Shown here: one piece after another, positions 45,788 to 48,533 of the stretch
Layout of the letters: each line of letters begins with the position of its first letter
Numbering within the stretch: the stretch's first letter is position 1
Virus record (IMG/VR): IMGVR_UViG_3300010399_000047
Location: 1 to 48,533 of that record
DNA length: 48,533 bases
Reading direction: 5' to 3' (one strand)
Source of the DNA: a virus
Program-made: the position numbers and the translations under genes
Notes under the pieces: generated by a model
What the model was told of the DNA's origin: nothing
What the model saw: the letters and a program-made list of their open reading frames with translations, nothing else
The model's database searches: none

Positions 45788-47035
45788 ATGGAATTTCAAG
45801 AACTCGAGAATAACATTAAAAAATATCTGCTACTCGAGGATCATGGAATCGTGAAGTTACTATGCGCCACAGTTATTGCCAATAGAATCCCAGAATTAGA
45901 CCCAACATGGTTGTTTATTGTATCTAATTCTTCCGGCGGCAAATCAGAACTCTTGTCAGCTATGGCCCATGCACAAGGCTGCTGGGAGCAAGACGACCTG
46001 ACTTCTAAAACTTTCATTTCCGGCGCGAAGCGTGACGGAGTGGAGACTTCCTTAATCTACCGCCTGCCGGAAAATGCGATCATGGTGGTAAAGGATATGA
46101 CTGTTCTTTTAAATAAAGACGAAAGAGATAGTGGCCCGGTATTTGACCAGTTGCGCATGATTTATGACGGCAAGTTTATTAAGTCTTTCGGTACAGGTGA
46201 GGATGTTAAGGCTTCTGTGCGCATGGGTTTTATCGGCGGCGTTACTTCAGCCATTGAAGACTTCCAAGCAAAGCAGGCGAGCTTAGGGCAGCGCGCTATT
46301 ACCTATTATATGAAACAGCCGGACCGACTGGCAGTAACCAGGATGGGCATACGGAGCAAGAAGGATAAAGAAAAACGTACTCTGCTTGGAAAAAGTTTTA
46401 AAGAATTTTTAGATGACCCTAATCTTAAGGTTATACCGGAAACTTTGCCGGAATTAACAGAAGAAACTTATGAGGACTTAGTACAGCTGGCAGAAATGGC
46501 CACCTCAGCTAGAAGCTCTATTAAAAGAAAACAATGGGGCCAAGACCAGAGAATCGAACGCAAAGATTTAAAAGAGATGCCTACCCGTATGGCAAAGCAG
46601 TTAGCAAACCTAGGTAAAGCCATGATGATTATGAATGATGGGCCTCTTCAGCAGTTAGACCGGCAGATTCTTTACCAGGTGGCACTGGATTCCATCCCCA
46701 CTAGTAGGAAACAAGTGATGATCGAAGCTACACAGCACTTACAGGGAGTAACACTTGAAGGATTAGCCTCGGCTATGATGTTACCACGGGAGAGCGTCAA
46801 GATTTATTTAGATGATTTGATCGCTTTGGAAATTATTATTAAGAAAAAAAATTATGGTGATAAGTTTGTCTATGCAATTCGGGAAGACTACCGGCAGCTA
46901 ATGGCGAAGTTTGAAAACGTAGAGATGTCTGACAAGTTGCTAGACAATGAAGCAGAGAATTCTCCACCTCTGCCAGCGGAACCCCCGCTAAGTGCGCAGG
47001 AACAAAGAAATTTAGAGCAGGCTAGTTTTATATAA
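45788..47035 (+). CDS. Phage AAA-type replication ATPase/helicase-like protein, 415 aa
   Basis: Walker A VSNSSGGKSE (45-54) and a likely Walker B strand AIMVVKDMT. The shape, an ATPase core followed by a winged-helix-like C-terminus (ESVKIYLDDLIALEIIIKKK), resembles DUF3987/primase-helicase-like proteins. It directly follows the CHC2 gene group. Probably unwinds or loads at the phage origin. Exact family not proven. The Pro/Glu-rich tail is probably flexible. Confidence 0.75.
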   Translation: MEFQELENNIKKYLLLEDHGIVKLLCATVIANRIPELDPTWLFIVSNSSGGKSELLSAMAHAQGCWEQDDLTSKTFISGAKRDGVETSLIYRLPENAIMVVKDMTVLLNKDERDSGPVFDQLRMIYDGKFIKSFGTGEDVKASVRMGFIGGVTSAIEDFQAKQASLGQRAITYYMKQPDRLAVTRMGIRSKKDKEKRTLLGKSFKEFLDDPNLKVIPETLPELTEETYEDLVQLAEMATSARSSIKRKQWGQDQRIERKDLKEMPTRMAKQLANLGKAMMIMNDGPLQQLDRQILYQVALDSIPTSRKQVMIEATQHLQGVTLEGLASAMMLPRESVKIYLDDLIALEIIIKKKNYGDKFVYAIREDYRQLMAKFENVEMSDKLLDNEAENSPPLPAEPPLSAQEQRNLEQASFI

Positions 47036-47055
47036 ATAGTAACAATTTATAAAGT

Positions 47056-47205
47056 ATGAAAAGAATAAAAATAAGGCGTATCAGCAAAGAGGATAAAGAA
47101 AAATTATTTAAAAAAGGTCATATTACTAACGGCTTAAGACCTGTAAAGTATAAATATTTAGAAAAGAAAATGAGTGGGAAGAGAATTAAGAAACGGATAG
47201 ATTAA
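47056..47205 (+). CDS. Tiny basic protein, 49 aa
   Basis: Lys/Arg-rich (RIKIRRISKEDKEKLFKKGH), about half of residues charged; likely binds nucleic acid. No clear ribosome site. Lies between the ATPase and 47230. Confidence 0.55.
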   Translation: MKRIKIRRISKEDKEKLFKKGHITNGLRPVKYKYLEKKMSGKRIKKRID

Positions 47206-47229
47206 TTGTTAACAATTAAAGGAAAAACA

Positions 47230-47487
47230 ATGGAAAACGAAAAAAAAGAATTTTATTTTAAAGTAAATGGTGAAACCATATTTGAGTTTGAATTTGGTGG
47301 GGAAAAATCTGTGGTTGATTTTTTTAACAAAAGTGTTGTGCAAAATAGCTATGGTATTTTTGGCAACTGGAGTGATTTAGGAAAATTCTTCTTGAATGAA
47401 GTAGAGTTAAAAGTTTCTACAATTTTTCGAGATAAAAAAGGTCATTTTGTAAATCCGAAGGATGTTATTAAAACAGAACCTAAATAA
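47230..47487 (+). CDS. Hypothetical protein, 85 aa
   Basis: AAAGGAAAAACA precedes ATG 47230, so the TTG upstream is rejected. Aromatic beta start (FYFKVNGETIFEFEFGGEKS) and a Lys-rich end. Unrecognised. Confidence 0.65.
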   Translation: MENEKKEFYFKVNGETIFEFEFGGEKSVVDFFNKSVVQNSYGIFGNWSDLGKFFLNEVELKVSTIFRDKKGHFVNPKDVIKTEPK

Positions 47488-47514
47488 TTCTTAACCACCC
47501 ATAGGGAGAAGATT

Positions 47515-47667
47515 ATGGATAAAGAATTACAAAAAATTCAAGGTATTATAAAACGTTTAGATGAGCTTTACCAGTTTATTGATTACAGTAAATTTTCAGA
47601 AGTAGAAAAACTTAGGATGAGAGCCTATGTAAAAGATAGATATAAATGGTTCTTTAATTGGTTTTAA
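47515..47667 (+). CDS. Tiny helical protein, 50 aa
   Basis: GGGAGAAGATT before ATG 47515. Amphipathic helix (DKELQKIQGIIKRLDELYQF), aromatic C-terminus (YKWFFNWF). Possibly membrane-associated at its end. Unknown. Confidence 0.55.
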   Translation: MDKELQKIQGIIKRLDELYQFIDYSKFSEVEKLRMRAYVKDRYKWFFNWF

Positions 47668-47700
47668 ATTAACCGTTGCAACCGCAACAGGAAGGGAGAG

Positions 47701-47925
47701 ATGGAAGAAGAACTTAAAAAACTCTACGACAGCGAAATAAACGTTAGAATTGACTGTTTCTGGGATGGCGGTTGGAGGGTAATGCTGGGAGACGAAACAA
47801 ACGGTTATAAGAATCCTGACTTTGATTACTGTGAGCTGGATGAGATAGTGCCAGCAATAAGAGAACTAGCGAAAAAATATTACCCAGATAGTAAGTACGT
47901 TCGTAATTTAAACCCTAGGAGATAA
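47701..47925 (+). CDS. Small hypothetical protein, 74 aa
   Basis: GGAAGGGAGAG directly upstream. Reads NVRIDCFWDGGWRVMLGDET then a helical EIVPAIRELAKKYY; a strand-hairpin-helix fold. Widespread-looking phage protein but not named. Confidence 0.65.
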   Translation: MEEELKKLYDSEINVRIDCFWDGGWRVMLGDETNGYKNPDFDYCELDEIVPAIRELAKKYYPDSKYVRNLNPRR

Positions 47926-47935
47926 TAAAAAATAT

Positions 47936-48533
47936 ATGAAAACACTATATAAATCACTAAAAGCAGGACTTACAAGCCACGGGGACTATAAATGGAAAGT
48001 CGGGGAATGGCGACACCAAGACGGAGAAATAAAAGCTTGCAATAACGGTTTCCACGCCTCTGAAAATATCATTGACGCAATGGGTTTTGTTAATATGGAA
48101 TGTTTGGCTTTAGTGGAAGTAAAAGGTAAATCCGATAAGTCTGAAAAAGACAAGCAAGCGTGGAGCGACATGAAAATTAAAAAGGCCTGGTATTGGAAAA
48201 AAGAAGACTCCGTTGCTCTTTCTATCTTTGCTGCAGAATTAGTTATTAAAAACTACGAGAAGAAATATCCTGATGACAAAAGGCCAAGGGAAGCTATAGA
48301 AGCAGCTAAGAAGTGGTTAGAAAATCCGACAAAAGAGAACGAGTCAGCAGCATGGTCAGCAGAGTCAGCAGCAAGGTCAGCATGGTCAGCAGCAAGGTCA
48401 GCATGGTCAGCAGCATGGTCAGCAGAGTCAGCAGCATGGTCAGCAGAGTCAGCAGCATGGTCAGCAGAGTCAGCAGCAAGGTCAGCAGCAAGGTCAGCAA
48501 GGTCAGCAGCAAGGTCAGCAGCAAGGTCAGCAG
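47936..48533 (+). CDS. DUF7666-type protein with Ser/Ala repeat tail (runs off the window, resumes at 2)
   Basis: N-terminal 130 residues form a folded domain I associate with DUF7666 (KTLYKSLKAGLTSHGDYKWK, then CNNGFHASENIIDAM). From about 48341 it becomes repeats x-S-A or x-S-A-A with x being W, E or R. Codons TGG, GAG and AGG change x by one or two bases, so repeat slippage can alter it. The gene ends at 232. The repeat may form an extended coiled or fibrous tail. Assembly breaks here; true length is unknown. Confidence 0.75.
   Translation, partial: MKTLYKSLKAGLTSHGDYKWKVGEWRHQDGEIKACNNGFHASENIIDAMGFVNMECLALVEVKGKSDKSEKDKQAWSDMKIKKAWYWKKEDSVALSIFAAELVIKNYEKKYPDDKRPREAIEAAKKWLENPTKENESAAWSAESAARSAWSAARSAWSAAWSAESAAWSAESAAWSAESAARSAARSARSAARSAARSA
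48391..48521. repeat. Right copy of the 131-bp terminal direct repeat
   Basis: Matches 1-131 with one mismatch. Twelve more repeat bases follow before the window end, so the two ends cannot be joined without choosing a repeat number. Confidence 0.85.

Noticed and set aside
48306-48524. Minus-strand Leu/Thr-rich frame across the repeat
   Set aside because: It is the reverse complement of a simple repeat coding Ser/Ala on the plus strand; no start signal of its own.

Overview
The window looks like one complete phage genome of about 48.5 kb, linearised inside a repeat-coding gene. Bases 1-131 match 48391-48521 with one mismatch, and the open frame that runs off the right end resumes at the left end. 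This fits a circularly permuted or circular-assembled genome. The virion genes suggest a short-tailed (podovirus-like) phage: TerL, portal, scaffold, major capsid protein, a tail-adaptor-like protein, a nozzle-like protein, a glycine-rich fibre, and two large internal or ejection-type proteins. A complete tyrosine recombinase suggests it can integrate.

The host is not named by the sequence. The base composition is low-GC and the standard code is used, with TAA, TAG and TGA all as stops. The Sec-exported Ser/Thr-rich proteins (ATSTG/ATTTIF-type repeats), the DUF2341/LamG protein and the protein at 45368-45787 resemble what I remember from Patescibacteria (CPR) genomes. I treat a Patescibacteria-like host as an inference, not a result.

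Layout. (1) 40810-48533, continuing at 1-5742, plus strand: early and accessory genes. They include a probable Acb2/Tad1-type cyclic-nucleotide sponge, a CHC2 zinc-finger primase fragment, an AAA ATPase, YopX, an HAD-type fusion, an HNH homing nuclease, many tiny Cys-pair proteins and an HU-like protein. The block ends at a bidirectional terminator (5787-5814). (2) 9756 down to 5798, minus strand: an operon of small proteins ending in an SNF2 helicase and two further small genes. It starts from a strong promoter carrying two 15-bp palindromes. (3) 9830-10364: a divergent control region with plus-strand promoters. (4) 10365-33368, plus strand: a ribbon-helix-helix regulator, VRR-NUC nuclease, TerL, portal, capsid, tail and internal proteins. 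(5) 33348-33554, minus strand: a two-TM membrane protein with its own promoter. (6) 33697-38921, plus strand: two secreted surface-type proteins, then lysis-type genes and small genes. (7) 38940-39760: terminator, tRNA-Thr inside long inverted repeats, and a structured RNA with its own promoter. (8) 39760-40719: integrase. (9) 40940-41140: a textbook terminator/antiterminator switch ahead of the early genes.

The strongest unexplained signal is RNA-based control. There is a mutually exclusive terminator/antiterminator at 40994-41139. At least three genes begin directly behind the U-tract of an intrinsic-terminator-like hairpin. Minus-strand leaders can pair with their own Shine-Dalgarno sequences. 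Several multi-branch RNA domains (3398-3593, 39262-39423, 42645-42801) match no class I recognise. No DNA polymerase, RNA polymerase, CRISPR array, reverse transcriptase or insertion sequence was seen.
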